Of a DNA stretch of 64,000 bases, positions 24,144 through 31,958 are shown piece after piece. A program made the translations under genes and the position numbers. The DNA comes from Streptomyces pyxinae. Its GTDB lineage: Bacteria > Actinomycetota > Actinomycetes > Streptomycetales > Streptomycetaceae. Within the stretch, counting starts at the first letter, position 1; the number at the start of each line of letters is the position of its first letter. The stretch lies in contig NZ_JANUGQ010000011.1 of assembly GCF_024756275.1 (NCBI RefSeq), forward strand, positions 165,488-229,487, given 5' to 3'. The notes beneath the pieces were generated by a model, which made no database searches, was not told the origin of the DNA, and saw nothing but the letters and a program-made list of their open reading frames with translations.

Positions 24144-24296
24144 ATGACCGAGTCCACCGAGCCGGAGACCACGGAGGAGCCGATCAGCCCGTCCGGTGAG
24201 CCGGAGCGCGTCGAGCCCGACACCGTCGAGCACCAGGACGACGCCGACCGCGAGGGCGACGGCGACGAGGACGCCGCCGAGCCGCTCGACGCGTAG
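24144..24296 (+). CDS. 50-residue highly acidic peptide
   Basis: ATG 24144 with GAAGGGA 8 nt upstream; stop TAG at 24294-24296. The peptide begins MTESTEPETTEEPISPSGEP and ends in a Glu/Asp run with DGDEDAAEPLDA. It is about 40% Asp+Glu with no Cys, no aromatic residues and a single His. It sits between two strong hairpins (24045-24085 and 24311-24356), so it forms its own mini-transcript or depends on readthrough. A chaperone-like, DNA-mimic or RiPP-precursor role is conceivable, but there is no modifying-enzyme gene nearby. Coding status rests on the good ribosome site. Confidence 0.55.
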   Translation: MTESTEPETTEEPISPSGEPERVEPDTVEHQDDADREGDGDEDAAEPLDA

Positions 24297-24310
24297 CCAC
24301 CTCACCAGCA

Positions 24311-24356
24311 CCCGCCCGGCTCGTCCCACCGTGGGGACGGTCGGCAGCCGGGCGGG
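24311..24356. terminator. Strong two-part hairpin terminator
   Basis: Outer 11-bp stem CCCGCCCGGCT (24311-24321) with AGCCGGGCGGG (24346-24356). Inner stem CGTCCC (24322-24327) with GGGACG (24334-24339). It lies between the acidic peptide gene and the convergent GNAT gene and probably works both ways. Confidence 0.85.
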
Positions 24357-24411
24357 CCGCTGCGCACTGGGGGGAGACCGAGCCGGATTCGCGGGGGCGC
24401 GGTCCCGGCCA

Positions 24412-25227
24412 TCACATCGGGTCAGCGGCCTTCAGGCCGTAGAAGTGGATGCGTGTGTTCGGCTGGAAACCGATGCGTGGGTACACGGGGGCTCCGGCGG
24501 CGGTGGCGTGCAGCGTGGCGCGGGTCAGCCCGGTGGCCAGCGCACCCTCGTACAGCGCCTTGCGCGTGACCGCCTCGCCGTAGCCCCTGCCCTGCCACCG
24601 CGGGGCCGTGGCGACGAACGCGACGAACAGACGGCCGTCCGCCTCGACCGTGGTGGCACCCGCCACCGGTTCGTCGTCCCGCAGGGCCAGGTATGCGTGG
24701 ACCTCGTTCTTCCAGAGCGCGGAGGATCCGACCATGCCCTCGCGGCAGTCCTCCAGGGGGAGCCCGTACGCGAGCGCCTGGAGGTCGGCGTAGGCCCGTA
24801 CCTGCTCGTCGGTGCTCACCCGGGCGAACGTCAGGTCGGGGTGGGCCGGCTCGGGGATGGGGAGCAGATCGCCGGCCATGCCCGTACCGGGGAAGGCGTA
24901 TGCGAGGCCGGCCTGCTCGGCCGTCGCCTCCAGGGCCGAGCGGGCCTCGTCGTCGAGAAGGTCCTCGAAGAGCCAGAGGAAGCCCGGGTGCTTCTTTGCC
25001 CGCATGATGTCCGCGACCTCACCCAGACGACGTGCGAGGGGCCCCGCTCCCGCCTCCGCCTCGGTCAGGGTGACGCAGTTCAAGAACCCGAACCGGCTGT
25101 CCGCCCAGCGTACGGCGATGCCCGGGAGGTCGCGCACGTCCGCGTCCGCGTCGCGGCCGAGCACGATGGTCCGCCAGGCCGTGGCGAGTTGCTGTACCGA
25201 TTCGAGGGATTCCGCGGGAACGGTCAC
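24412..25227 (-). CDS. GNAT-family N-acetyltransferase
   Basis: 271 residues from GTG 25227 (GGAGG 4-5 nt upstream). The C-terminal half is a GNAT domain: LALRDDEPVAGATTV, LFVAFVATAPRWQGRGYGEAVTRKAL contains the acetyl-CoA pyrophosphate loop (RxxGxG) and the end LYPRIGFQP-like YPRIGFQPNTRIHFYG is the usual terminal strand. The N-terminal half (about 1-130) is a divergent second GNAT-like or unrelated segment. Substrate unknown. Confidence 0.85.
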   Translation of the reverse strand: MTVPAESLESVQQLATAWRTIVLGRDADADVRDLPGIAVRWADSRFGFLNCVTLTEAEAGAGPLARRLGEVADIMRAKKHPGFLWLFEDLLDDEARSALEATAEQAGLAYAFPGTGMAGDLLPIPEPAHPDLTFARVSTDEQVRAYADLQALAYGLPLEDCREGMVGSSALWKNEVHAYLALRDDEPVAGATTVEADGRLFVAFVATAPRWQGRGYGEAVTRKALYEGALATGLTRATLHATAAGAPVYPRIGFQPNTRIHFYGLKAADPM

Positions 25228-25311
25228 GGTGCCTCCATGACGTGGCTGGGCGACGGACGTATGGAGCCTGGTCAAGGCTCCTGAGCGGAGACCCTATGTG
25301 CGTCGTGCGGG

Positions 25312-26841
25312 TCAGATGATGTTTTCGGCCTCTTCGAGCTGGTCGTGGGCGTTCGCCGCGCTGGAGCGGGGCACACCGTAGGAACGGCGTCCGAACCGCC
25401 ACCACACGGCGGCCATGGCGAGGGCCACCAGCAGGGCGACGGGTGTGTAGTTGAAGCTCGTGGCGGTGACCGGGCTGGACTGCGGCAGCAGGAACAGCAC
25501 GGTCACCGCGGCCGCCCAGAGCACCGCCACCCGGCCGATCGGCCGGCTCCAGCGGCCCAGGTGCCAGGGCCCGGGGGTGAACCGGTCCCGGTGGCGCAGC
25601 CGCAGCAGCACCGGGATGGCGTAGGCCGGGGTGAAGCCCACGACGGAGATCGCGGTCACCGCCGAGAACGCCGTGGCCGAGTACAGGGACGGCAGGGCGA
25701 GGACGAAGGCGACAACGACCGCGAGCCAGACGGCGTTGGCCGGGACGGCCGTACGGCGGCTGACCTTCTGCCAGCGCGCCGAGCCGGGCAGGGCGCCGTC
25801 CCGGGCGAAGGCGTAGATCATGCGGCTGGCGGAGGCGGTCACGGTGTAGCCGCACAGCACCTGCGCGACGATGATCACCAGCAGCAGCGCCTTCGCCGCC
25901 GCCACCCCCAGGGCGTCCAGGAAGATCTGCGCCACCGGGACCCCGGACCGGCTGCCCAGCGTCCCGGCGTAGTCCTGGACGGCGAACAGCAAGGCGATCA
26001 GCAGGACACCGCCGGCGATCCAGGACACCGCCACCGAGCGGATGATTCCGCGCGCCGCGGCCACGGAAGCGCCACTGGTCTCCTCGCTCAGGTGGGCCGA
26101 GGTGTCGTAGCCGGCCAGGGCGAAACACGGCAGCAGCATCCCGAGCAGGACCACGTAGACGGGGCTCGACCAGCCGGTGTTGTTGGTGAACTCGGAGAAC
26201 ACGAAGCCGGCCGGCTGGTGGTGGGAGGGGACGAGAGTCAGGGCGCCGACGATGACGACGGCCCCGGCCAGATGCCACCACGCGCTGAGCGAGGTCAGGA
26301 TGTTCATCAGCCGGCTGCCGAAGAGGTTCAGGGCCCCGTGCAGCGCCAGGATGACCGCGTACATGACCAGCAGGGACCCCGGTGTCGGCACAAAGCCGAA
26401 CTGCAGGTTCGCCCAGGCGGCGGTGAAGGTCGCGATGCCGTAGTCCTGGGCCGCGATCCCGCCGAGCAGCCCCAGCAGGTTGAGCCAGCCGGTGTACCAG
26501 CTCCAGCGCTCACCGCCGAGTTGGCGGGCCATGTAGTACAGACCGCCGCTGGTGGGGTAGCGGGAGGTGATCTCGGCCAGTGCCGCCGCCAGGCACAGCA
26601 CCAGCGGCCCCACGGCGAGCCACCCCCACACCACCACGGCGGGTCCGCCGCTGTTCAGGCCGAAGCCGAAGAGCAGCAGCGTCCCGGACATGATGGAGAT
26701 CACCGACAGGGAAGCGGAGAAGTTACCGAAGGCCCCCATGCGCCGGTGCAGTTGCTGGTTGTAGCCCAGCTCTTTGAGTATGCGCTCGTCGTTGTCGAGC
26801 GGTTCGGACCGCCGCTGTCGCGCATGTGCCGATGTACGCAT
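25312..26841 (-). CDS. APC-superfamily amino acid/amine permease
   Basis: 509 residues, about 12 membrane segments. ATG 26841 has GGAG 7 nt upstream. The cytoplasmic N-terminus NDERILKELGYNQQLHRRMGAFGNFSASLSVISIMSG matches the amino acid-choline (ACT/BAT1/GabP-like) branch, as do PTSGGLYYMARQLG, WYTGWLNLLG, HLSEETSGASVAAARGI (the SEET consensus motif) and ASASRMIYAFARDGALPGS. It imports an amino acid, GABA or a choline-like amine by proton symport. No catabolic genes are adjacent, so the substrate is unresolved. Confidence 0.93.
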   Translation of the reverse strand: MRTSAHARQRRSEPLDNDERILKELGYNQQLHRRMGAFGNFSASLSVISIMSGTLLLFGFGLNSGGPAVVVWGWLAVGPLVLCLAAALAEITSRYPTSGGLYYMARQLGGERWSWYTGWLNLLGLLGGIAAQDYGIATFTAAWANLQFGFVPTPGSLLVMYAVILALHGALNLFGSRLMNILTSLSAWWHLAGAVVIVGALTLVPSHHQPAGFVFSEFTNNTGWSSPVYVVLLGMLLPCFALAGYDTSAHLSEETSGASVAAARGIIRSVAVSWIAGGVLLIALLFAVQDYAGTLGSRSGVPVAQIFLDALGVAAAKALLLVIIVAQVLCGYTVTASASRMIYAFARDGALPGSARWQKVSRRTAVPANAVWLAVVVAFVLALPSLYSATAFSAVTAISVVGFTPAYAIPVLLRLRHRDRFTPGPWHLGRWSRPIGRVAVLWAAAVTVLFLLPQSSPVTATSFNYTPVALLVALAMAAVWWRFGRRSYGVPRSSAANAHDQLEEAENII

Positions 26842-26870
26842 CGAGGATCTCCGCAGGGAAGGGATACAAA

Positions 26871-26893
26871 GGGACACAGAGGACACAGAGGGG
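26871..26893. repeat. Purine-rich short tandem GGACACAGA tract
   Basis: GGGACACAGAGGACACAGAG followed by GGG, upstream of the permease. It has unusual purine bias for this genome, and a related tract lies at 28157-28180, so the helical-repeat gene is flanked by both. Confidence 0.6.
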
Positions 26894-26965
26894 AAAGGGG
26901 GGTAGGGCGGCGGCCGGGCCGTCAGCGGGACACGGCAGCGCCCGGCCGCAGGATCCCACAGGTGT

Positions 26966-27991
26966 TCACCGGCGCCTTCTCGCGCTGGGCGGCGGCTTGA
27001 GCCGCCGCAGGCAGGCGCTGCGGGCCGCCTCGAACTCCTCCCACCACCGGTCCGGGCCGGGCGCGATGTACTGCCACGGGGCCGGGGTGGCGAAGTCCCC
27101 GATGGCCTCGAACACGGCAGCCGCTTCCTTGAGGAAACCGCCCGCCGTCAGGGCGTGGGCCAGATAGTTCAGGTCGGTCGCGGAACCGGCCGCCGGGTCA
27201 CAACGGCTGAACCAGCCCTCAAAAGCCTTGGCGATGGCCGGAGTGATGGACTCACTGACCCACCAGAGGCTCAGCATGACGCCACCCCTGTTCCGCCGGG
27301 CCCGGTACTCCTCCGCATGGGCGTACAGGGGCAGAAGAAGCAGGGGGGAGCCGAGCGGCGCCCTGGAGACCGACCAGCGGGCGAAGTCCATCGCGACCGC
27401 CCGCCGGCTGAGATGCGCCGATCCGGGGCCGACCTGGAGCACCCGGAGCATGCGGTGCCACGCCTCGCGGCTGAACCCGTCCCGCCGGTGCGCCGCCTCC
27501 AGCAGTCCCCACGGGCCGTGGGGAAGCAGGAAATCCGGCGGCGGTGGGGCCACATGGTGCTCGGGGAAGCGTCCGGACGTATCCGTCTCGGCCAGGGCCA
27601 GCGAACAGATCGGGGCCACCGGGTCCCCGGGGCTCACCTCATCCGCCCTGCGGCACGCCCGCCGGGCTCTGTCCGCCAGCTCGTCCAGTCGCTGAACCCG
27701 CCGTGGGTCTTCCGCCGACTGGCTGCTGCGATGGGCGTCCAGGGCCCGCTCGGTGGTCACCCTGGCGTGCATCACCCGGGCGGCGGCACTCCTCGGCTCT
27801 TCCTGTAACCACAACTCGACCACATTGCGCCGGGCGGCCGCCACACCCAGCACCTGGGTGCGAGCGGTCCACTCCCGCCAGGTCTCCGTCTGGGCCAGCA
27901 CCTGCCGCATCCGCATCCAGTGCCCGGCCTTCACGTCCTGTACCGCCGCGTAGAGAGCGGTGTCCCGGCCGGCCGGGTGGTAGCCCACCAT
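26966..27991 (-). CDS. Helical (TPR-like) protein of unknown function
   Basis: 341 residues, no signal peptide or membrane segment. The sequence is predicted all-helical with Arg/Glu-rich pairs and solenoid-like spacing (e.g. HWMRMRQVLAQTETWREWTART, AEDPRRVQRLDELADRARRACRR, LNYLAHALTAGGFLKEAAAVFEAIGDF). The last resembles a tetratricopeptide unit. Trp residues recur in WREWTA, WGLLEA, WWVSES and DRWWEEF. I recognise no named family; it appears to be a lineage-restricted scaffold protein. Purine-rich short repeats flank the gene on both sides. Confidence 0.65.
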   Translation of the reverse strand: MVGYHPAGRDTALYAAVQDVKAGHWMRMRQVLAQTETWREWTARTQVLGVAAARRNVVELWLQEEPRSAAARVMHARVTTERALDAHRSSQSAEDPRRVQRLDELADRARRACRRADEVSPGDPVAPICSLALAETDTSGRFPEHHVAPPPPDFLLPHGPWGLLEAAHRRDGFSREAWHRMLRVLQVGPGSAHLSRRAVAMDFARWSVSRAPLGSPLLLLPLYAHAEEYRARRNRGGVMLSLWWVSESITPAIAKAFEGWFSRCDPAAGSATDLNYLAHALTAGGFLKEAAAVFEAIGDFATPAPWQYIAPGPDRWWEEFEAARSACLRRLKPPPSARRRR

Positions 27992-28338
27992 CAGCGAGAA
28001 CCCGCCGCGGGTCCGGGTGCCGGAAACCGCGACGCCACGGCGCTCCAGGACTGAGGCAGACCGCCTGAGAAGGGCATCAACGCTCCAATGCGAGGCAAGG
28101 GCAGGGCATTAGGAGGGCGCACACGGAGAGCACGGGGAACGAGGAGAACGCGGCGGACACGAAGAACACGAAGAACACGGATGCCGTGGCGCGGCCACCG
28201 TCTCGCAGCCGCTGACAACGTGGGGCACCGTAGCAGTCCGGCATACGGACGAGGAAATGAACCACGCGGAAATCGAACGCAGTTGGCGGGCTATCGTCCT
28301 TCCGTGCCCGGCACCCGGGTGCGCACCGTACGCGTGGC
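27992..28338. other. 347-bp gap with purine-rich repeats
   Basis: Contains ACACGAAGAACACGAAGAAC plus ACGG at 28157-28180 (9-bp unit, 2.5 copies) and a purine-rich stretch from about 28088. Frames crossing it encode only Arg/Thr repeats. It is the promoter region for the helical protein on the minus strand and the 3' region of the oxidoreductase gene. No gene seen. Confidence 0.5.
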
Positions 28339-29319
28339 TCACGGCGCCAGCACGATCCTGCCGAACACCTTGCCCGCGTCCATGGCGCGGTGGGCCGACG
28401 CCGCCTGGTCCAGTGGCAGCACCTCGTGCACGACCGTACGCAGGTCCCCGTGTGCGGCCTCGGTGAACTGGGAGGACCGCACGGCCTGTCTGTCGGGGCC
28501 GGGCACGGTGTCGGCGCTGAAGGTGGCGAACGACAGCGACTTGCGGAAGGCGTTCATCAGCCGCGTCCCGAAGTCCGCCGGCGGCTGCCCGCCGACCACG
28601 CCGACGGCCATGTACCGCCCGTTGGGGTTCAACCTGTCCAGGAAGAGGGAGAGCCCGGGACCTCCCACGACATCGATCACCACGTCGAAGCCCGGTGGCA
28701 CGTCGGAGTCCGGCGGCGCGTCGGAGCCGGCCTCGCCGGAGCGGTCGAGGACCTGGGTCGCGCCCAGGTCCCGCAGGCGGGCGCCGCGTTCCGCCGATGA
28801 GGTGGTGACCGCCACCGCGCCCGCACCGCCCCGGGCCGCGAGCTGGACCGCCGTGATCCCGATGCTGCCCGCGGCACCCCGCACGAGCACCGTCTCGCCG
28901 GGCGCGAAACGCGCGCGGTCCAGGGCGAAGTGGGCGACCACACCGGAGCCGCCGAGCGTCACCGCGTCCGCGCCGGCCAGGCCGTCGGGCAGCGGAAGGA
29001 CCTCCTCGACCGGGGCGACGGCCTGCTCGGCGTACCCGCCGGAGAGGCCGGTGAACGCCCATACCCGCCGTCCCAGCCACGAGGCGTCCACGCCCTCTCC
29101 CAGCGCGCTGATCCGTCCCGCCACCTCGCTGCCGAGGAGATGGCCTTCCCGGAAGCCGTACGCGGCGAGCGTCCCCCGGCGGATCACGGCGTCCACGCCG
29201 CCCACCCCGATCGCCTCCGTGGTGATCCGCACCTGTCCCGGGCCCGGAACAGGTGCGGGCACGTCGACGACCGCCAGACCGTCAGGGCTTCCGAACTCTC
29301 TGATCACGACAGCTTTCAT
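28339..29319 (-). CDS. Zinc-independent quinone oxidoreductase (MDR family)
   Basis: 326 residues. ATG 29319 has GGAG 5 nt upstream. Typical medium-chain reductase of the QOR group: the N-terminal GroES-like domain starts MKAVVIREFGSPDGLAVVDVP, followed by GSEVAGRISALGEGV, then the NADPH Rossmann motif VLVRGAAGSIGITAVQLA (about 143-160). Catalytic zinc ligands of alcohol dehydrogenases are missing. It likely reduces a quinone or enone with NADPH. It lies 96 bp downstream of the TetR gene on the same strand, so the regulator probably controls it. Confidence 0.92.
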   Translation of the reverse strand: MKAVVIREFGSPDGLAVVDVPAPVPGPGQVRITTEAIGVGGVDAVIRRGTLAAYGFREGHLLGSEVAGRISALGEGVDASWLGRRVWAFTGLSGGYAEQAVAPVEEVLPLPDGLAGADAVTLGGSGVVAHFALDRARFAPGETVLVRGAAGSIGITAVQLAARGGAGAVAVTTSSAERGARLRDLGATQVLDRSGEAGSDAPPDSDVPPGFDVVIDVVGGPGLSLFLDRLNPNGRYMAVGVVGGQPPADFGTRLMNAFRKSLSFATFSADTVPGPDRQAVRSSQFTEAAHGDLRTVVHEVLPLDQAASAHRAMDAGKVFGRIVLAP

Positions 29320-29415
29320 CTCTGCTCCTCGCGTCGGTGAACGGACGGGTGGTCACAGCGGCTGTGACCGAATGGTGCGCTGATCGTGCCACCGCGCCTC
29401 GCGCGGGTGGAAGGC

Positions 29416-30009
29416 TCAGGACGGCCGGGACGGCCGCAGGCCCTGGAGGAGCAGCCCGACCAGTCGGCGGGGCTCGTAGCGGGGGTCGTCGCCGCCGGCG
29501 CAGAGATTGCCGATGCCGCGCATCAGTTCATAGGCGTGTGTACCGGGACTGATCTCCCCGGCGTCGACCGCCGCGTCGAGCAACCGCGCGCAGACGGGGA
29601 CCAGGCGATCGAGGAAGTAGGTGTGCAGCGCCTCGAAGCCACCGCTGTCCGACCGCATCGCGTTGGCGAGGCCGTGCTTGGTGACCAGGAAGTCGACGAA
29701 GAGGTCGGCCCACTGGCGGAGCGCGGCGAACGGGGAGCCGGCGTCGGCCAGCAGCGCCGGGCCGGCCTCGGCGCAGGCCTCCACCTGGTGGCGGTAGACG
29801 GCGACGACGAGGTCCGCCCGGGTCGGGAAGTGGCGGTAGATGGTGCCCATTCCGACGCCCGCCCGGGCGGCGATCTCGCGGATCGGCGCGTCCACCCCGG
29901 AGGCGACGAACACCTCGGCGGCGGCGGTGAGCAGTGTCTGCTGATTGCGCAGCGCGTCGGCTCGTCTGGCGCGGGCCGGCACCTTCCCGGGCTGACTGGC
30001 AGGGGTCAC
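29416..30009 (-). CDS. TetR-family regulator of the oxidoreductase/hydrolase locus
   Basis: 197 residues. Start GTG 30009 (AAGGAG 6 nt upstream). HTH: VDAPIREIAARAGVGMGTIYRHFPTRADLVVAVY (about 36-69). The C-terminal domain contains WADLFVDFLVTKHGLANAM, as in the YP_-type TetR group that controls oxidoreductases. It is divergent from the alpha/beta hydrolase gene at 30173, with a TTGACA-N18-TATCTT promoter and two related palindromes in between, and it lies upstream of the QOR gene. It therefore likely represses all three in the absence of a toxic or aromatic ligand. Confidence 0.93.
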   Translation of the reverse strand: MTPASQPGKVPARARRADALRNQQTLLTAAAEVFVASGVDAPIREIAARAGVGMGTIYRHFPTRADLVVAVYRHQVEACAEAGPALLADAGSPFAALRQWADLFVDFLVTKHGLANAMRSDSGGFEALHTYFLDRLVPVCARLLDAAVDAGEISPGTHAYELMRGIGNLCAGGDDPRYEPRRLVGLLLQGLRPSRPS

Positions 30010-30030
30010 CACGCGCTCCTTCGGCGGCCG

Positions 30031-30060
30031 TTGACAAAGCGGAACAGCGCTCCGTATCTT
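30031..30060 (+). promoter_or_regulatory. Promoter TTGACA-N18-TATCTT for the hydrolase gene
   Basis: Consensus -35 TTGACA at 30031-30036 and -10 TATCTT at 30055-30060, spacing 18 bp. The spacer is filled by operator 1, so repressor binding would block RNA polymerase. One of the few clear HrdB-type promoters visible here. Confidence 0.65.
30040..30054. promoter_or_regulatory. TetR operator 1, CGGAACAGCGCTCCG
   Basis: 15-bp imperfect palindrome (CGGA...TCCG) in the spacer of the plus-strand promoter. Together with operator 2 it forms a larger 9-bp inverted repeat, AAGCGGAAC (30037-30045) with GTTCCGCTT (30073-30081). Confidence 0.65.
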
Positions 30061-30063
30061 AAT

Positions 30064-30078
30064 CGGAGCGACGTTCCG
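30064..30078. promoter_or_regulatory. TetR operator 2, CGGAGCGACGTTCCG
   Basis: 15-bp palindrome of the same CGGA-N7-TCCG form, 24 bp centre-to-centre from operator 1. It lies at the likely transcription start of the hydrolase. A third partial site CCGCT-N7-AGCGG follows at 30076-30092. Confidence 0.65.
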
Positions 30079-30172
30079 CTTAATCTTAGCGGAGCCGGAC
30101 ACTCCTGTATGCCTCGTTCTCCCGCCGGGCGCGCCGACGCCGGTGGGCGAGGCCCTCGAAGGGACGCACGTG

Positions 30173-31153
30173 ATGAGCGAACCAGCCTTTTCCGTCAGTG
30201 AACCAGCCTTCCCCACCGGTGACTCCGGCCTGCCGAGCCCCGTCGTCTCGGTCAGCCCGGTGGTGCTGCCGGTCCCCGGGCGGCCGGTGGATCTGGAGGT
30301 CCGGGTCTCCGCGCCACTGACCGGCGGCGATCTGCCGATCATCCTTCTCTCGCACGGCCAGGGCCACTCCCACCACCTGTCCTCCCTGAACGGCTATGCC
30401 CCGCTCGCCGGTTTCTGGGCGGCCCACGGCTTCGTCGTCATCCAGCCCACCCATCTGAGCTCGCGGACGCTGAGCCTGCCTCCCGGTACCCCCGGAGCGC
30501 CGATGTACTGGCGGTCGCGGGCCGAGGACATGAGCCGGATCCTCGACCGGCTCGACACGATCGAGGCCGCCGTTCCCCAGCTCCGCGGGCGGCTGGACCA
30601 CGACCGGGTCGCTGTGGCCGGGCATTCGATGGGCGGTCACACCGCGAGCCTGCTGCTGGGCGCCCGGCTCACCGACCCCGACGACGGAACGGAAGCGGAC
30701 CTGGCCGACCCCCGTGTCAAGGCCGGTGTGCTGCTCGCCGCGCCCGGTCGGGGAGGTGACGCACTCAGCCCGTGGGCGGCGGAGCAACTCCCGTTCCTCC
30801 TGACGACGGACTTCACCACGATGGCCACGCCCGCGCTCGTGGTCGTCGGCGACCAGGACGCGTCCCCGCACCTGACGGTCCGGGGACCGGACTGGCACGC
30901 CGACCCGTACGTCCTCTCCCCGGGTCCCAAGTCCCTGCTCACCCTCTTCGGCGCGGAGCACGGTCTGGGCGGGATCTCCGGATACGACGTGGCGGAGACC
31001 ACCGACGACAGCCCGGAGCGGGTGGCCGCGGTCCAGCGGTCCACCTGGGCCTATCTGCGAACCCGGCTCCACCCCGGCGACACCGCCTGGGACGAGGTGA
31101 GTGACATCCTGGCGGCCGGTTCCGGCCCGCTCGGACGGGTCGAGTCCAAGTAG
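30173..31153 (+). CDS. Alpha/beta hydrolase (chlorophyllase/dienelactone-hydrolase-like)
   Basis: 326 residues from ATG 30173 (GAAGGGA 8 nt upstream). Core motifs: PIILLSHGQGHSHHLSSL (oxyanion HG), HGFVVIQPTH, VAVAGHSMGGHTASLL with the nucleophile Ser in GHSMG, PALVVVGDQDASPH (acid Asp) and GAEHGLGGISGY (catalytic His). No signal peptide. It probably hydrolyses an ester or lactone in the cytoplasm. Its promoter overlaps two palindromes shared with the divergent TetR gene, which fits inducible detoxification together with the quinone oxidoreductase. Confidence 0.88.
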   Translation: MSEPAFSVSEPAFPTGDSGLPSPVVSVSPVVLPVPGRPVDLEVRVSAPLTGGDLPIILLSHGQGHSHHLSSLNGYAPLAGFWAAHGFVVIQPTHLSSRTLSLPPGTPGAPMYWRSRAEDMSRILDRLDTIEAAVPQLRGRLDHDRVAVAGHSMGGHTASLLLGARLTDPDDGTEADLADPRVKAGVLLAAPGRGGDALSPWAAEQLPFLLTTDFTTMATPALVVVGDQDASPHLTVRGPDWHADPYVLSPGPKSLLTLFGAEHGLGGISGYDVAETTDDSPERVAAVQRSTWAYLRTRLHPGDTAWDEVSDILAAGSGPLGRVESK

Positions 31154-31217
31154 GACCCCGACCGGCGGCGCCGCCCCCCCCGGGTGGGTGGCCCCCGGGG
31201 CACGGCGGGCGCAAGGC

Positions 31218-31607
31218 TCAGGAAGCCGCCGGGCGGTCCCGCTCCCCGCGCTCGACGCACAGCTCATTGCCCTCGGGATCGGCCAGGACGACCCAGCCGC
31301 CGCCGTCAGGACGGGTGCGGTCCGCGATCAGCCGGGCGCCCAGCGAGAGGGCGCGCTCGACCTCCTCGGCCCGGGTGCGGCCGGTGGGCTCCAGGTCGAA
31401 GTGGAGTCGGTTCTTGGCCGTCTTGCCCTCCTCCACCCGGACGAAGAGCAGGCCGGGGCCGCCGTCCGGATCCGCGATCAGGGCCTCGGGATCGCCCGGC
31501 TTGTCGTCGTCCGCCAGCGGGCGGCCCAGCAGAGCGCTCCAGAACTGTGCCAGCTCATAAGGATCGTTGGTGCAGTCGAAGGTGATGTGGCGGATGGTGG
31601 GATTCAC
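31218..31607 (-). CDS. VOC-family (glyoxalase/bleomycin-resistance-like) protein
   Basis: 129 residues, GTG 31607 after GAGAGGG. One VOC domain of two beta-alpha-beta-beta-beta modules: IRHITFDCTNDPYELAQFWSALLG, then RLHFDLEPTGRTRAEEVERALSLGA and GGWVVLADPEGNELCVERG. Metal-ligand positions (His in HIT, His in LHFDL, Glu in ELCVE) are present. The function may be binding or isomerisation of a small molecule; this subfamily is common and uncharacterised in Streptomyces. It converges with the hydrolase gene. Confidence 0.88.
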   Translation of the reverse strand: MNPTIRHITFDCTNDPYELAQFWSALLGRPLADDDKPGDPEALIADPDGGPGLLFVRVEEGKTAKNRLHFDLEPTGRTRAEEVERALSLGARLIADRTRPDGGGWVVLADPEGNELCVERGERDRPAAS

Positions 31608-31958
31608 CGGCGGCCCTCTCGGGGAGTGTGGATGATCCGGCCGGTACGGGAGGATCCCGCCCGGCCGGGACGGGCGCCGGTGTCCGGACGCGGACGCACG
31701 GCGGGGCCCAGCATCGGACCGGCGGCCGGGTGCTGTCGAACGGATATACCGCCGAGGGCCGGGCAGCGGCGCGGTCCGCCCGGTGACGGGGAGGGAGACG
31801 GGCGGCCGGCGCCGGGGGAGCCGGCCGGTTCGGCAGTGGGGGGAGCGGGACGGGCGGCCGGGGGAGCCGGCCGGTCCGGCAGCGGGGAGCCGGCCGGTCC
31901 GGCAGTGGGGGAGTGGGACGGGCGGCCGGGGGCTCCCGGATCATGGGAAACTCGCCTC
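31608..31958. repeat. 351-bp gap with GCCGGCCGGTYCGGCAG tandem repeats
   Basis: From 31819 to 31930, copies of GCCGGCCGGTCCGGCAGYGG alternate with GGGACGGGCGGCCGGGGG. The longest pair (from 31819 and from about 31889) is about 45 bp with few mismatches. The left part (31608-31818) is plain GC-rich sequence. No gene is seen. Confidence 0.65.

Noticed and set aside
28088..28180. An Arg/Thr-repeat protein start.
   Set aside because: Produced by the purine-rich tandem repeat; no coding support.
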